Assembly: GCA_037349315.1 (NCBI GenBank)
Contig: JBAIAC010000217.1
Location: 124,001 to 188,000, forward strand
Source of the DNA: Chelydra serpentina
Lineage: Eukaryota; Chordata; Testudines; Chelydridae
Length of the DNA stretch: 64,000 nucleotides
Direction: 5' to 3'
Shown: piece by piece, positions 11,056 through 23,140 of the stretch
Layout of the letters: every line of letters begins with the position of its first letter
How positions within the stretch are numbered: position 1 is the first letter of the stretch
Notes under the pieces: generated by a model
What the model was told of the DNA's origin: nothing
Databases searched by the model: none
The model's input: only the letters and a program-made list of their open reading frames with translations
Position numbers and translations under genes: made by a program

Positions 11056-13597
11056 TTTGCAGATGTGCATGTACCCTTACCTGAGTAAGGGGATAGCGGG
11101 GTCCCTGCTGCGGGACTAGTTTGTCTTGAAGGATTAGGGAACCCTTCACTCCATCTTTTGCTGGATAGTTAGTGACACTTTGACTGCACCCTGGACTTGG
11201 AAAGAAAGAGGTGAAGGGGTTCAGGGAAGCAGCCTCAGGGCACTCCTTGGTGTTATTTCCACTCCTAGAGCCCAGGAGCAGCACCAGCTTTTTTGCCGCC
11301 CTAGGCGGCGGGAGAGGCTGCCAGTGCCCGAAGAAGTGGCTGCTAAGGACTCTGGTGGCTGAAATGCCGCCCCCCAAATCCATGCGCCCTAGGCGACCCT
11401 GGTCGCCTAATGGTAGCGCCGGCCCTGCTAGAGCCCTGCGTTGGAGCCTGCTGGAGAAGGAGGGTCCAGGCCACCATACCAGGCAGCTGTGAGCAGCTGG
11501 GACATTTCCATGGTTGTAGAGCCAAGACTTAACCACCTCTGAGGGCTCACTCACCCTTATCCTTATATTAAGACAATTCATCATTGTCCTGCACATTGTG
11601 TAGTCACGTACCCCTGTGTACAAATCTTGGGGATCTGTGGATTCTGGGAACCAGGAAGGGGTAGGGTGCAACACACACACACACACACACACACCATTTT
11701 CATTTTCATTTTCATTCATTCACCTTCAGTCCCCTCCCTCACACGTTTCCTGAGTGCTTGTTCAGACAATTGCCCTTTGCCCACACCTGCTTTTTATAGT
11801 CCAACGGATTTTGGCGGGCTTATTTGGTGAGTCTGCTGAGAGAGTTCTGAGGTGAGTACACAAATCTGCTGTGTGTGAATGGAATTTATAATCCAGATAA
11901 GTGATTTTTAAAATATGTATTTTATATTTACTGTAGATTTGGGATTTTTAAAAGTTACTTCTTGTGTCTGGAGCAATTGTAATGACTGAGATTGACGTTT
12001 AGATGCACTGCAGGGACGTTTTCATAACTGAAGCTATGGAAAAATTGCAATTCATTCATAAAACAGTGACATATAATCAGAAGTTTTGTGCAGATACAGA
12101 GTTTGGACTAACATTTATCTGTATTAATTGGATCATGCTGAGTGTGTAGATGAGAGCAATAGATGCTAATCTCCTTGTCACATAATGTGTGATTTAGAGT
12201 TGTAATGCTAAGGGAGGTAGGCACTTCACTATTTTATTTTATTTTTTTCAAAAGAGAAAAGTTGTAACCAAAACCACTCTCCTTTTGCTATTGGACCTTT
12301 AAGGCAGGAATCTGTTCTGAGGGATCTGTGGGGATGGCAGAACTAGACATGTCGAGCTCTCAAGTACAAAAAGGACTTTCATTCTTAACAATAGATTATC
12401 ACATCGGAAAGTACATCTTGGTGTAAAATATACTAGGCTACTGCATGTGCATGGGATGGGCAGGCAGTTGGGGAAAAGAAGAAAAAGGGAATAAAAAACG
12501 GCTTGTGAATTTTTCTTCTTGCCTTGTGTTTCACTGGAGGTGCTTCAGAGGAGGAGATGTGTATTCCACAGGATGAACAGCATTGCTCTACTGGTAATTG
12601 GCAATTGTCTTCGGAGTTTAAAGGGGGAAGAAATTGGGAAAACAAAAACTCCTTACGAGTTATTTGGGGTCAGTTGGATTATAAAGTGTATATAAGAAAG
12701 CTTTAAAAGAGACTGAAGATCAGAGCTGGTCAAGCACCACCATTTTTTTCCTATAGGAAATTCTGAACAAATACATTTCATTTGAAATGTTTTGATTTTT
12801 TCATGGAAAAAAATCGGAATGAAATAAAATGAATTTGTTCAGTTTGTATAGAACATTGTGTTTCAATCTGGGGTTTCAGGCACCACAATCAGGTTTTGCT
12901 TTTTGCTTTTTCCTTTTTTTGAGTTTTGGTTTTCTCCCGCTTTCTGTCCATTTTCTCCTTTTTACATTGTTACATTTCTTTCCTTTTTGTTCTTTCTAAC
13001 TTCTCCAAAATTGGAGAAGTTTTGCAAAGTTACAGAGCGCAGCAAAAAAAAAACCCATGGGGAAAAAAAATAAACAAGCCCTAGACCTCACTCAGTCAAT
13101 CGATTGCATCCAGTGGCAAAAAAGGAGAAAAGAGAGAGAAAGTGGGAGAGAGAGAAATCCAAATGTTTGATTTTTTAAAGATATTCTGGTTATTAAGAAA
13201 TGGAAAATTTCAATTTGAAATGAAACAAAACAAAATATATATTTATTATCCTGCATGATTATATCATGGGGATTTTAAAAAACTATTAGCCTTCACAACG
13301 TACAAAATTTTTAAGCATAAAAAGGGGAAAGCTAATGTCTAAAATGTATCCCCATGAGTCACCAATAAATCCTGACCGCAAACCGGCTCTGTACTTAGGC
13401 ACCTGTCTCTTGGAGAGGGTAGGGCTTAGCGCACATCGCTCACCTTGGCCTCTCCCATTGGCTCGTTTAAATGAGGAGCCACCTAGTGCCCGGGCTTTTG
13501 GGAATCTCAGTCTAAGGTGCCTCCCTCCCTCCTTTCCTTGTTTGGGGATCATGGGCGCCAAACTCTGACTTTTGGATTACAGTGATGTTCCAGGTGC

Positions 13598-13636
<39 letters not shown>

Positions 13637-14289
13637 TCTTCTCCCACGAGTGAAGGGAGCACAGTGTTTCCACTGGAAACCCCTCCTCCCTCACACTCTG
13701 GTATTATTGCCTTACTACTGCCAATCATGGCTATATTTTGAGATGGTCTTTCCTGCTTGGACCCTCCAATCCATTCAGTGCAGCTGGCTCTGGGGTTAAT
13801 TCCCCCCCCCCCCCCGATCTCTTTAAGGAGACCTATGCCGCAAATTGTATCTCCCTGCTCGGGGCAAGCCCAGATTTGACTGACTGTGACCATATCTTCA
13901 AATTCTATTTCTACTGGCTGGCTTAGGGTTGCTTTTAATCTTCCCCCTCCCATCCCTTCAATCCATATGGTTCGACGGGTGAGGGGGAAATCTTAGCTGG
14001 TTATCGATACCGAGGCTCCTGTGTCTATTAACATGCTGCATGGCTGGCCCCCCACTCGTGCGTTAAGAAACATCCTGGGGTCACCTTAGGTCCCAGCCAT
14101 GGAGGCCGCTGATACCTATTTATTATGTGGGGTTATAAGTGTCAAAGAGAAATGAGAATAATAATATTATTACACCACAAGTTCCATCTAAATGATATTA
14201 TCCCCGTTTGATGTCTGAATCAATAGAATGCAGTAAGGAAGCATTCTGAGACAGGAGCAGAATTTAGGTAGCTACAAGCTAATTAGCTT
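11056..14289. other. non-coding stretch with simple repeats
   Basis: Contains (AC)n at 11672-11693, (CT)n followed by (AC)n at 13602-13636, and a C-run near 13803-13816. A stretch of TTTTGATTTTTT/GAAATG words near 12,730-12,860 resembles MITE debris. No exon with supported splice sites was found. Confidence 0.5.
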
Positions 14290-14296
14290 AGTGACG

Positions 14297-14615
14297 GTGC
14301 AGGACTCACTCCTGCAGCATCTCCTGCTGGTCTCTCCGGGAATTAGCTCTTCTACCAGCCTGGAGTGCCCTCTGCAGGCTGATGTTCTGCTTGCCGCTAG
14401 CCCTCGTGTCCCTCCCGGTCCCTGGTGCCCTGTTCCACTGGGTGCTGCCCCCTGGCAGTATCCCCAACAGTCTCTATGGGTCTCCCCTCTCTGGGAAACC
14501 CCCAACCCTCTTATCCCCACCTTGCCTAAGCCTATGGGCTACTGCCAGTCATCCTCAAGGCCCCGTTCACTGGGGCAGACTGCAGTCTGTATTAGCCAGT
14601 CATCATAGGCATCAG
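14297..14615 (-). mobile_element. LTR fragment of GC-rich family
   Basis: Homologous to one end of the LTRs at 30780 and 21576 (CTGGTCTCTCCGGGAATTAG, then the GCCCTCTGCAGGCTGATG block and ACTGGGGCAGACTGCAGT). It is truncated; the TATA-bearing half is missing. Confidence 0.6.
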
Positions 14616-14689
14616 TCCAGTTCGCATTTTTAATGCCATGTAAAATGAATCTCTTAATTTAGGAGGGAAAAAAAGAGGAATTAAGGGAC

Positions 14690-15180
14690 TGGAAAAGAGA
14701 TGACTAAGGGGGGATATGATAGAGGTCTATAAAATCATGACTGGTATGGAGAAAGTAAATAAGGAAGCGTTATTTACTTTTTCTCACAACACAAGAACTA
14801 GGGGCCACCAAATGAAATTACTAGGCAGCAGGTTTAAAACAAACAAAATGAAGTATTTCTTCACACAACACATAGTCAACCTGTGGAACTCCTTGCCAGA
14901 GGATGTTGTGATGGCCAAGACTATAACAGGGTTCAAAAAAAGAACTAGAAAGATTCATGGAGGATAGGTCCATCAATGGCTATTAGCCAGGATGGGCAGG
15001 GATGGTGTCCCTAGCCTCTGTTTGCCAGAAGCTGGGAATGAGCGACGGGATGGATCACTTGATGATTACTTGTTCTGTTCATTCCCTCTGGGGCACCTGG
15101 CACTGGCCACTGTCGGAAGACAGGATACTGAGCTAGAGGGACCTTCGGTCTGACCCAGTATGGCCGTTCTTTTGTTCTTA
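14690..15180 (+). mobile_element. CR1-type 3' end
   Basis: Encodes a decayed C-terminus ([20 protein letters not shown], ...[15 protein letters not shown]) followed by a long 3' UTR with CTGAGCTAGAGGGACCTTCG. The subfamily differs from the short-tailed CR1. Confidence 0.75.
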
Positions 15181-15640
15181 GTTCCATTTACTTCTGACCA
15201 TCTCTCCAGTTTGTCCAGATCATTTTGAATTTTAAGCCTGTCCTCCAAAGGACTTGCAATCCCACCCAGCTTGTTATCGTCTGCAAACTTCATAAGTGTA
15301 CTTTCTATGCCATTATCTAAATTATTGATTAATATATTGATGAGAACCAGACCCAGAACTGATCCCTGTGGGACCCCACCCAAGATGCCCTTCTGTCATG
15401 ACTGCGAACCACTGATAACTATTCTCTGGGGTTGGTTTTCGAACCTGTTTTGCACCTATCTTATAGTAGTTCCATCTAGGTTGCATTTCCCTAGTTTGTT
15501 TATAAGAAGGTCAGGTGAGGCAGTGGATGTTTTCAGAGACCTATCCACAGTGACTCCAAGGGCTCTTTCTGGGGTGGTAACAGAGAAGTTAGACCCATTA
15601 TTTTATACATATAGTTGGGATTATGTTTCCCAAGGTGCAT
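15181..15640 (-). mobile_element. CR1 RT fragment
   Basis: On the minus strand the frame 15066-15383 shows [20 protein letters not shown] then MKFADDNKLGG, which are CR1 reverse-transcriptase core motifs. It lies tail-to-tail against the plus-strand CR1 end at 14690-15180. Confidence 0.75.
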
Positions 15641-16859
15641 TACTCTTGGGTGATACCATCTGGTCCTGGCGACTCTGCTTTCAGTTTCAAACACAGGAGT
15701 TAACCTCAAAATGACGGCAGTCTCTTTCTCGTTCAGCCCTTCTGACACCATGGAATGACCTTGGAGTTCATTAAACAACAAACGGGTGAGTATCTGCTGT
15801 CCACAGCTATATTGTGTTCTCACCCTCTGTTTTCAGGGCACAGCTCAGAATTCCTACAGTCCTTTACGAGGGAGCCTCTCTAAATAGTAATCTTGCACAA
15901 ACACATCTCCACACCTGCTGTCCCTGCAGCGGGAGGGAATGGATTAGGTGACATCCACCCAGCTGCCCTAGCAGGTGATCCACGCCCCATGCTTCCTTAT
16001 CGCAAACTTGTCCCTGTTTTCCATTGAAAAAAGTTTGAACATTTTCACCCAGTTCTGCTAATCTCGTTCAGAGATGTCTTTAAAGCAGTGCATGGGATTT
16101 GGGCTGTTATTTCTAAAGGAACCTAAGGGCTGTTTACTTGAGCTTTGCAGAGCAATAAATCCACAGCCCTACCTGCTCCCTTCCCACCCATCCCCCCACT
16201 GAGAAAGCTGCTTTCATTTTTCACTCCTCACTTCACAAATAACTTTGGGAAATGACAGCTCCGGCTTCACTAGCTGCAATCACGCAGTGGCAGAGTTTAA
16301 AGGCAGCAAACAGCCATAACCAGCCCCACCAGGTACTCAAGGTTACTGGATTTGGATCTCCAGGTAGCATGGGTGGCTGGTATGAAGGCCAGTGGAGGCT
16401 AAGCCTCACCTAACCCAGGCCGTGACTCCACCCGCACTTTGCCCCGAGACCCTGCCCTTGCTTCCCCTCTCCCCTGAAGCCGGTGAGGACTCAGCTCCAG
16501 CCAGCAACCTGGAGCTCAGGGCTTGGGCCAGGGACGAGGGGAGCCAGAGGTGGCTTAGGCCGGCCAGCGGTCCAGGACAGCTAAGGTTGGGCCTGTGTGA
16601 CTCGGGTAGGCATGGGGCTCAGGCCAGTTCGGGCTCCTCCAACAATGGGGGTTGGTGCTTGAGGCTCTGGACATGACGTGATATATATTGTGGTATGTTC
16701 TTGTGATGGTCAGTGAATGAACCCTGGTGTCTTGGATAACGTACAATTTTGTCAACCAATGCTCGTCTACATAAATTCTCCTGCCACTCCTTATGGGGAC
16801 AAATGGTTATGAAAACCAGTGCCCCAATAAAAAGAAAAAAGATTCTCCCGATCGCAAAG
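15641..16859. other. unassigned stretch
   Basis: No gene or defined repeat was recognised. The frame at 16392-16676 is proline/leucine-rich chance sequence. Confidence 0.4.
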
Positions 16860-17155
16860 GACCAAGCCCCAGACCTAGGTCAGTGGAAGGAATTTTCCTC
16901 CAGGGTAGATTGGCAGAGGCCCTGGAGGTTTTTTGCCTTCCTCTACAGCATGGGGCATGGGTCACATACTGGAGGATTCTCTGCATCTTGAAGTCTTTAA
17001 ACCATGATTTGAGGACTTCAATAGCTGAGACATAGGTGAGAGGATTATTCCAGGAGTGGGTGGGTGAGATTCTGTGGCCTGCGTTGTGCAGGAGGTCAGA
17101 CTAGATGATCATAATGGTCCCTTCTGACCTTAAAGTCTATGAGTCTATGAGTCTA
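16860..17155 (+). mobile_element. CR1-related 3' element
   Basis: The sequence ends in GTCAGACTAGATGATCATAA, then CTTCTGACCTTAAAGTC and a (TATGAGTC)n tail. The same element lies inverted at about 23735-24120. Confidence 0.65.
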
Positions 17156-17290
17156 TGAATGAAGAGTTAAATTTCTGTTCTAGCAGCGTTGTACTTTGTA
17201 CTTTGTACAAGGAAGTAATTGATATTTGAGTTCGTTATGTTTGTGAAGCCCTTTGGGAAGAAAAATACTGTAGTAGCTGGACATAAATTG

Positions 17291-17450
17291 TTACTACATG
17301 GCCTGATTCTTCCAGGCTCACTCACGGAGACATTAAAGTCTTCTTCTCCTATGTTGGTCTCTACTTCTTACTTACTACATGGCCTGATTCTTCCAGGCTC
17401 ACTCATGGAGACATTAAGTACTTACTTCTCCTATGTTGGTCTCTACTTTA
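17291..17450. repeat. 81-bp tandem duplication
   Basis: TTACTACATGGCCTGATTCT starts at 17291 and again at 17372. The following 75 or so bases match with few differences, up to TCTCCTATGTTGGTCTCTAC. Confidence 0.85.
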
Positions 17451-17640
17451 CAAGGCGTGTGACTGTCATCTGAGTAGCAGTTGAATCAGCATTGCTGGAA
17501 AAAGAAATACAGTGAATTTACAAGACAATATATCGTGAGTTTGAATTTGAATTTTTTCTTTTAAATAATGTTTGTGTTAGTGAAAAGTTCTCATTTGAGA
17601 TCAGCGGAGAATAAATTCCTTCATAACAGCTGCTGCAGAA

Positions 17641-17690
17641 ATAATAATAATAATAATAATAATTAATAATTAATAATTAATAAAAAAGAA
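17641..17690. repeat. (AAT)n microsatellite
   Basis: About 50 bp of AAT/TAAT units. Confidence 0.9.
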
Positions 17691-18104
17691 GCATAAATTC
17701 CCCCGTCTTGTTCTACAGACCACAATGGTGAATGCCATGTCATGTCTATTCTACACAAGCTCCATCCAGCAAAGGAGGAGATTAGTACTAATTTGTTTGT
17801 TCCGTGTGTGTTTTGTTTCACTTTTTAGTGAGAACATTTTGCTATTAGAAACTTGGCTGGAAAAATCAGCACATTTCACATAGCCCAGAATAGAATCACT
17901 GAATGGTGCTGAGTTTACATCACCCACAGCTTGGTCTGCATTTTATCCATGCAGCCACTGACAGGTGAAAGTGTCTAGAGTTAACTAAATATCACATGAA
18001 TTCCCTTGTCTTCCTTCAGTCTACTTCCAAAAAGGATAATTTTTTCTTAGTGTTTTCTTTTGCAGGAAAGTAGAAGTTGCCATGTAAAACGAATGCAGTT
18101 TTGT

Positions 18105-18460
18105 ATAGAGCTGGTCAAAATTCAAAATTCCCATTCTGTTATAAATTCTGAATTTTTTAAAGTTTTAATTTTGATTCGGAACAAAAACTAAAGTCTGAAA
18201 TTTATCACATTAAGGAAATTCTGAAAAAATATATATTTTTTTAAATCAAATGGTTTTGATTCGGTTTTCCCCAAATGAAATAGAGCAGCTGGCTGCCCCA
18301 AGTCCTAGAGACTCCCTTGGCTGTATGGGGAGTCCCCCAAAGTTTGGGGAGTCCTCTGATACAGAAGTCAAGACTCCCATGGCCAGGCGTGCTGTTTGGT
18401 TTTGAGGAATAAGCGTTTTCAGATGCAGTCACATTGTAGAAGAATTCGTGACCAGCTCTA
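18105..18460. mobile_element. MITE with AGAGCTGGTCA ends
   Basis: Inverted ends TAGAGCTGGTCA and TGACCAGCTCTA enclose AT-rich then GC-richer sequence. No perfect target duplication is seen. It lies just upstream of the candidate signal-peptide exon. Confidence 0.6.
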
Positions 18461-18548
18461 GTTGTGTCTATACCTCATGCTACAGTTTGTGATGTTTTCA
18501 ATTTCCATTGGCAGAGAGTTGGCTGAATTATATTGCGATCACTTCACA

Positions 18549-18618
18549 ATGCACATAGGATTCAAAGTATTGCCCATGTTCAGCGTTCCATTAATTTTTG
18601 TCGTGAAATGGCTTTGGG
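18549..18618 (+). CDS. candidate signal-peptide exon of the Ig gene
   Basis: ATG at 18549 has A at -3 and opens 23 codons that end in a single G before a GTAAGA donor at 18619, so the exon ends in phase 1. The peptide has a hydrophobic core (VLPMFSVPLIFVV, then KWLW). Joining to the next exon makes the split codon GGT (Gly) followed by DFTVSV, the way signal peptides join the first IgV domain in butyrophilin-like genes. A second in-frame ATG at 18576 would give a 14-residue version. The intron to the IgV exon would be 1,637 bp. An upstream CAG at 18514 could end a 5' UTR intron. The Lys near the end of the core is unusual. The support is phase, position, hydrophobicity and donor, without transcript evidence. 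Confidence 0.5.
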
Positions 18619-20255
18619 GTAAGAACACCATTTTTTATTAACTACCGATTAGATATAATAAATAGATACATATCCATTGCTGCCTATCTAAATACTGTGT
18701 AAGGAAATCATGGTGCAATATAAAGAGGGAAATCCAAACAAATTTGGGAGCTCTAATGGCATTGTGGTGGGAATAACACCATTGTGTTCTGGAGCCTGTC
18801 TATCTCCTCAGCTGTTTTTACATGATCTCAGGTGTGTGTAAAGTCTCAGTGACTCTGCTTCATTAACCGGGGGAGGGGGAAGTGACCATACAAGCTTCTT
18901 GTCTGAACACAAGTCATTAGTCACCCTCCTCAAGCTGCTGAAAAGTACAGAGGGCCATGTTTCAGGATGAAAACACTGACACTGCTGCTTAGATGGGACA
19001 TTTACCCTACCAGTGGATATTGTTAGGAGAAGCCAAAAATAACAGAATGATTGTTACTATTCCAAAGTAACAGAAAGATTGGCAATGGCCAGGTACAATT
19101 GCTTTTCCTGCATTCAGGGACTACTCTCTCCTACTTCTTCCAGATTCAGGAGCCACCTCAAAGGGCTAGGCAGAAAGCAGGACCATGACTAAGCTTGGAA
19201 GGATTAGATTTTTATTGGTATCAGTAAATGCTGATAAATGTCAGTTTCACTGTACGCACACAAACTGAGGAGAAAATATTTCCATTGCTGCTAATCAATA
19301 TACTCAGAGAGGTAAAGTAACAAAAATGGGGCTTGAGAATTTATTCGTTTGATTTAAGGCTAACATTTCAACATACGCTGTTGACAGTTTCTGTTTTAAT
19401 GGTTATACGCTTTCACTTTTTGAATCCCAGAATCGACAGTCATTGCAGAGACATAAGCCACCCAAAAGGGTTGGGCAGAAAGCAGGATCATAACTAGGCA
19501 TGGATTTGTCAATAAAATGTCAATTTCCCTGTACGCGCACAAACTGATGAAAAAAGATTTCCATCGCTGCTAATTAAAATATGCAGAGATGCAAAGTAAG
19601 ACATTCGTTTGACTTCACCCTAATATGTTTCTATATGAGGTTGACAGTTTGTGTTTTAATGCTTATAAACTTTAATTGTCTGACCTGCCCCCATTGTGGG
19701 CCCCCCCCCGAATTTCCTGCAACTGTGAACATTTAAATTGATACAAATAAAAATATTCCTAAAACTCGTAAGTCTGCAAAGCTCTGAAAATGTCAATAGA
19801 TAAAAATGATTAAAAATAAACATTGATATTGGCCACCAACATTATTTTTTTTAAATATTGAATTCGACCAAGCCTAGCCTTAGCTCTGCTGTCCACCTCC
19901 CCATGCTGGCCAGCCACTAAGAGGTGAACACACTGTAACATCTTTAATGATGGTCCAGGCCCCTGCTCTGCCTGGAACTTCAGCAGGGACTCTGCATCCT
20001 GCACCAACCCCTGAGAAGCTCCATCTGCACCACCTCGTGCTCAGATCGGTGCCTAGCTGAGCTACCAATGAGAATCTCAAACACGCTCTCCATTCTGAAG
20101 GGGGTAATTAGATTAGCTGGGGTGGGTTTCTCCCACGAAAGATAGCACTGCTGTTGTGTCTCAGAAATTGCATCTAGTTTTTCTTTTGTTCTTTCTACAC
20201 CAATGTCAAGCTTCTGAAGAAAGTCAGTGGTCATGATTTATTTCCTTTCTTGCAG
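18619..20255 (+). other. intron with internal tandem duplication
   Basis: Between the candidate leader exon and the IgV exon. It contains a diverged tandem duplication of about 280 bp (about 19150-19430 and 19440-19690; shared AGGCAGAAAGCAGGA-like, CTGTACGC-CACAAACTGA and GTTGACAGTTT-TGTTTTAATG words). No other exon was recognised. Confidence 0.5.
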
Positions 20256-20597
20256 GTGATTTTACTGTCAGTGTGCAGGTTGATCCTTCAATTGCCTTGC
20301 TTGGACAAGCTGTGATGTTGTCCTGTCGTCTCGAAGGCAAGGTCCCTGCTAACATTCAAGTGCATTGGTACAAATTGGAAAGGAACAAAAATACAACGTT
20401 GTATTTTTACAATAGCACCGAAAAAGGGACTGAGCTGGGCTGGGCTGGGGACGGGCACAGGATCAAAGGACGATATGGGAATGGAGTCGTTAGGGTGAAG
20501 CTCTTTCCAGTGCAAGTAGAAGACAGTGGTCAGTACGTGTGTGCGGTGACAGGTGATGGTGTCTATCAAGAAGCTCTCGCCCAGGTGACTGTTCCAG
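20256..20597 (+). CDS. first IgV exon, butyrophilin/B7-like gene
   Basis: Bounded by a TTCTTGCAG acceptor and a GTAAGC donor, 342 bp, phase 1 at both ends, open throughout. After the split Gly codon there are 113 codons with V-set hallmarks: Cys23 in VMLSC, Trp37 in the HWY strand, and DSGQYVC with Cys95, giving the usual disulfide span. NTT and NST are potential N-glycosylation sites. The opening DFTVSVQ and the fold order match butyrophilin and B7-family extracellular domains, which act at the cell surface in T-cell regulation. I place it in that superfamily but cannot name an ortholog. The same strand and phase as the downstream Ig exons argue for a single gene. Confidence 0.88.
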
Positions 20598-20770
20598 GTA
20601 AGCATGGAGATGTTGATACAAAAGTGTTGCTGGCCGGGAACAATGCCGCACTGATCACAGTGGGGCTGATTCTTCATTGCTTTGCACTGTGTGTAGCAGA
20701 TGTATTTCCATTCACTCCTTTCCTTCCAACAGGGAGGATTATCAGCTGGCAGGGGAAGGAGAAACAGCAT

Positions 20771-20947
20771 CTCATAGAATCTCAGAGTTGGAAGGGACCT
20801 TAGAAGGTCATCTAGTCCAACCCCCTGCTCAAAGCAGGACCAATCCCCAATTTTTGCCCCAGATCCCTAAACGGCCCCCTCAAGGATTGAACTCACAACC
20901 CTGGGTTTAGCAGGCCAATGCTCAAACCACTGAGCTATCCCTCCCCC
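20771..20947 (-). mobile_element. tRNA-derived SINE with CR1-like tail
   Basis: On the minus strand it starts GGGAGGGATAGCTCAGTGG (pol III A-box TAGCTCAGTGG), continues to a B-box-like GAGTTCAATCC, and ends with the CR1-like tail CTAGATGACCTTCTAAGG. This is the composite SINE known from turtles. It sits in the intron after the first IgV exon. Confidence 0.88.
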
Positions 20948-21575
20948 CTGTTGTAGATGAACACCCACGTGTGTGCAGTGTTATGGGAGGGGGACAGGGG
21001 ACGTGATGGGCTGGGAAGTAAGCGGAGAGAAGTGCAGGACTGGGAGTCAGAGAAGCTTCAGCAGTTTGGTGTCCATCTTGCGTAGTGTATTCAAATTATA
21101 CCCGGTGTGTGCACACAACATGGATACCCCGTGTACATTTTCCTCTGGCTTTTTGCTGGTGGCGTGTGCCATCCTCATCCCCCTGCCTTGCGTGTGCTGC
21201 TGCTGCACAACAGCAATAAAGCTCAGGGGCAAAGCTGGGCCAGTACCTCCCGTCACACACACACGCACCCAGGCAATACATTGCAGAGTCCTGTGGGGCT
21301 GTGAGGTCACGGGCCACCTGTGGTTTGTACAGGCTGCCCCTGATTCTCAGTTGCACGAAGGCCTTTTACATGGAAATGAACCGCTGACATTACCCCTTGT
21401 ACAGAGAAGGGTCTCCTTGGCCGGTGTAGAGCTGATGTAAGGGCTCTGTAGTGGTCTTGCTTCCGGACGTGGCGTAAGGGGCATGTCAGGGTTGTGGGAG
21501 AGAGGGAGCAGGCTACGTGCTGGTAGGGGTGTGGCTGGAGCACACTGTGCTTTGGCTAGGCTCTGTGTGACGGGG
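20948..21575 (+). other. intron sequence
   Basis: Intronic between the first IgV and the IgC exon. The frame at 21096-21356 (minus) is not supported by splice sites or a domain. Confidence 0.5.
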
Positions 21576-22385
21576 TAGGCACTCACCACCGCGGCGCCCC
21601 CTGCTGGTCTGTCTGGGAATTAGCTCTCGGCAGTCCTGGAGCGCCCTCCGCCGGTGGTGTCCTGTCCACCTCTCCCTTGCCGGCGTCCGGACCCGCGTTG
21701 CTCCCCGCTCAAGGCGTCTTCTTCAGGACACTGCCCTCCGGCAGTGGCCCCTAGTCCACGCTCACCCCCTTCTGGGGCGGGGGTGTTATCTGCAGTTCCT
21801 CTAAGTGCCCCAGCCACAGTGGCTCACCACACCCCAAAGTCTAACCCCTTCTGTCAAGAGTCTGGTGCAGTCTGTTAGCGCCACGTCCCATGGCTGGGCG
21901 CTTGTACCAAGGGGAAAGGGGGGGACCCAGGCCCGCCCTCTACTCTGGATCCCGACCCAGGGACCCTCAGACGGCAGCCTTCCTGCCCTCCTTCTCTCCC
22001 TTTGTCCGTCTCTCTTCCCTGGGCCACTCCGCCTTCAGCCCCCTCTTGCACCCAGCTAGGCCCTTCCACTCAGGGCCTGCAGCCTGGCAGGCTACGGGCG
22101 GGAGCTCTCTTATGCTCCCCTGAGTCTGCCCAGCACTGCGCTGTCCCAAGTGCTGGTCTCCTAAGCAGGAGACAGACCTTCCCCTCTGAAGGCCTGGGAG
22201 AGACTCCATGCTCCTCTGCTGAGCAGCCTTTTTATAGGGCTGAGCCTGGCCCTGATTGGCTGTCTCCAATCTGGGCCCCGATTGACTCCCTAACAGGCCC
22301 TCCCTGATTGGCTGCAGCCTTGCGCAGTCTCTCTTGCCTGTCCTACCCCACTCATGCAAGGGGGTGGGGCACTTGCCCCACCACA
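21576..22385 (-). mobile_element. solo LTR with 5-bp target duplication
   Basis: The 810-bp element runs TGTGACGGGG ... CCCCACCACA and is flanked by CTCTG at 21571-21575 and 22386-22390. Read on the minus strand it has CCCTATAAAAAGG, a good TATA box, about 150 bp from its start. This makes it a solo LTR pointing against the host gene within its intron. The GC-rich frames inside are not genes. Confidence 0.85.
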
Positions 22386-22750
22386 CTCTGCTTCCCAGGG
22401 CTCATAGGGGACCATGGGAAGCAAAGTGTAAGTTACAATAGCCCTAAGGCTGCTCTGACTTACATTGGGACCTAGTGGGGCCCCTGAATGAGCCCAAAAT
22501 ATGGATAGCCCAAAGGTGGATCTCCCCTTTTCTGAAAATACTGTTTCCTGACTGACCTGCTGCCGTCCCAAAAGTGAAGCTGTCACATACATACGATGTA
22601 GTCATGTCTACATACAGTTTGGGATCAGCTGGTGAAGTGTTTGGTGATCTCTTGAGGTGGAAATCTCTCTGCAAGAATTTAAGATACTTGGACATGCAAA
22701 ATTATAGTTCGGTGTAGATTCCATAGGACACGGAGACTGTAATGATAGTA

Positions 22751-23140
22751 TCAAAGGGGTAGCCGTGTTAGTCTGGATCTATAGAAGCGACAAAGGGTCC
22801 TGTGGCACCTTATAGACTAAGGGCTAGTCTACACTTACCCGCAGCGTCGGATCGATCTTCTGGGTTCGATTTATCGCGTCTTGTCTAGACGCGATAAATC
22901 GAACCAGGAAGTGCTCCGCCGTCGACGCCGGTAATCCTGCTCTGCGAACGGAGCAGGCGGAGTCGACGGGGGACCAGGGGTAAGTACTTTAAAGTTCGAA
23001 ATAAGATAGTTTGACTTCAGCTACGTTATTCACGTAGCTGAAGTTGCGTATCTTATTTCGAACTTGTGGGCTAGTGTAGACCAGCCCTAACAGAGTTAGT
23101 CTATAAGGACCCTTTGGACCACAGGACCCTTTGTCGCTGT
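22751..23140. mobile_element. SINE-like fragment split by a palindromic MITE
   Basis: The left part (GGTAGCCGTGTTAGTCTGG ... CACCTTATAGACTAA) is interrupted by a MITE at 22821-23087 and followed by TTAGTCTATAAGG and GGACCCTTTGTCGCT, an inverted match to the left part. The same repeat is seen at about 35975-36160. Confidence 0.65.
22821..23087. mobile_element. PIF/Harbinger-like MITE with strong hairpins
   Basis: 267 bp with ends GGGCTAGTCTACAC and GTGTAGACCAGCCC, flanked by TAA at 22818-22820 and 23088-23090. It contains a perfect hairpin (arms GGTTCGATTTATCGCGTC and complement) and a second palindromic arm around CAGCTACGT at 23020-23040. Confidence 0.82.

Noticed and set aside
12571..12620. 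ATG with a short hydrophobic peptide (MNSIALLVIGNCL) as a leader exon
   Set aside because: It lacks a phase-1 donor that fits the IgV exon and lies over 7 kb away. The 18549 candidate fits far better.
20890..20947. Functional tRNA gene
   Set aside because: The A and B boxes belong to a SINE head fused to a CR1-like tail; the same unit recurs at 44739 and 61147 without a complete cloverleaf.
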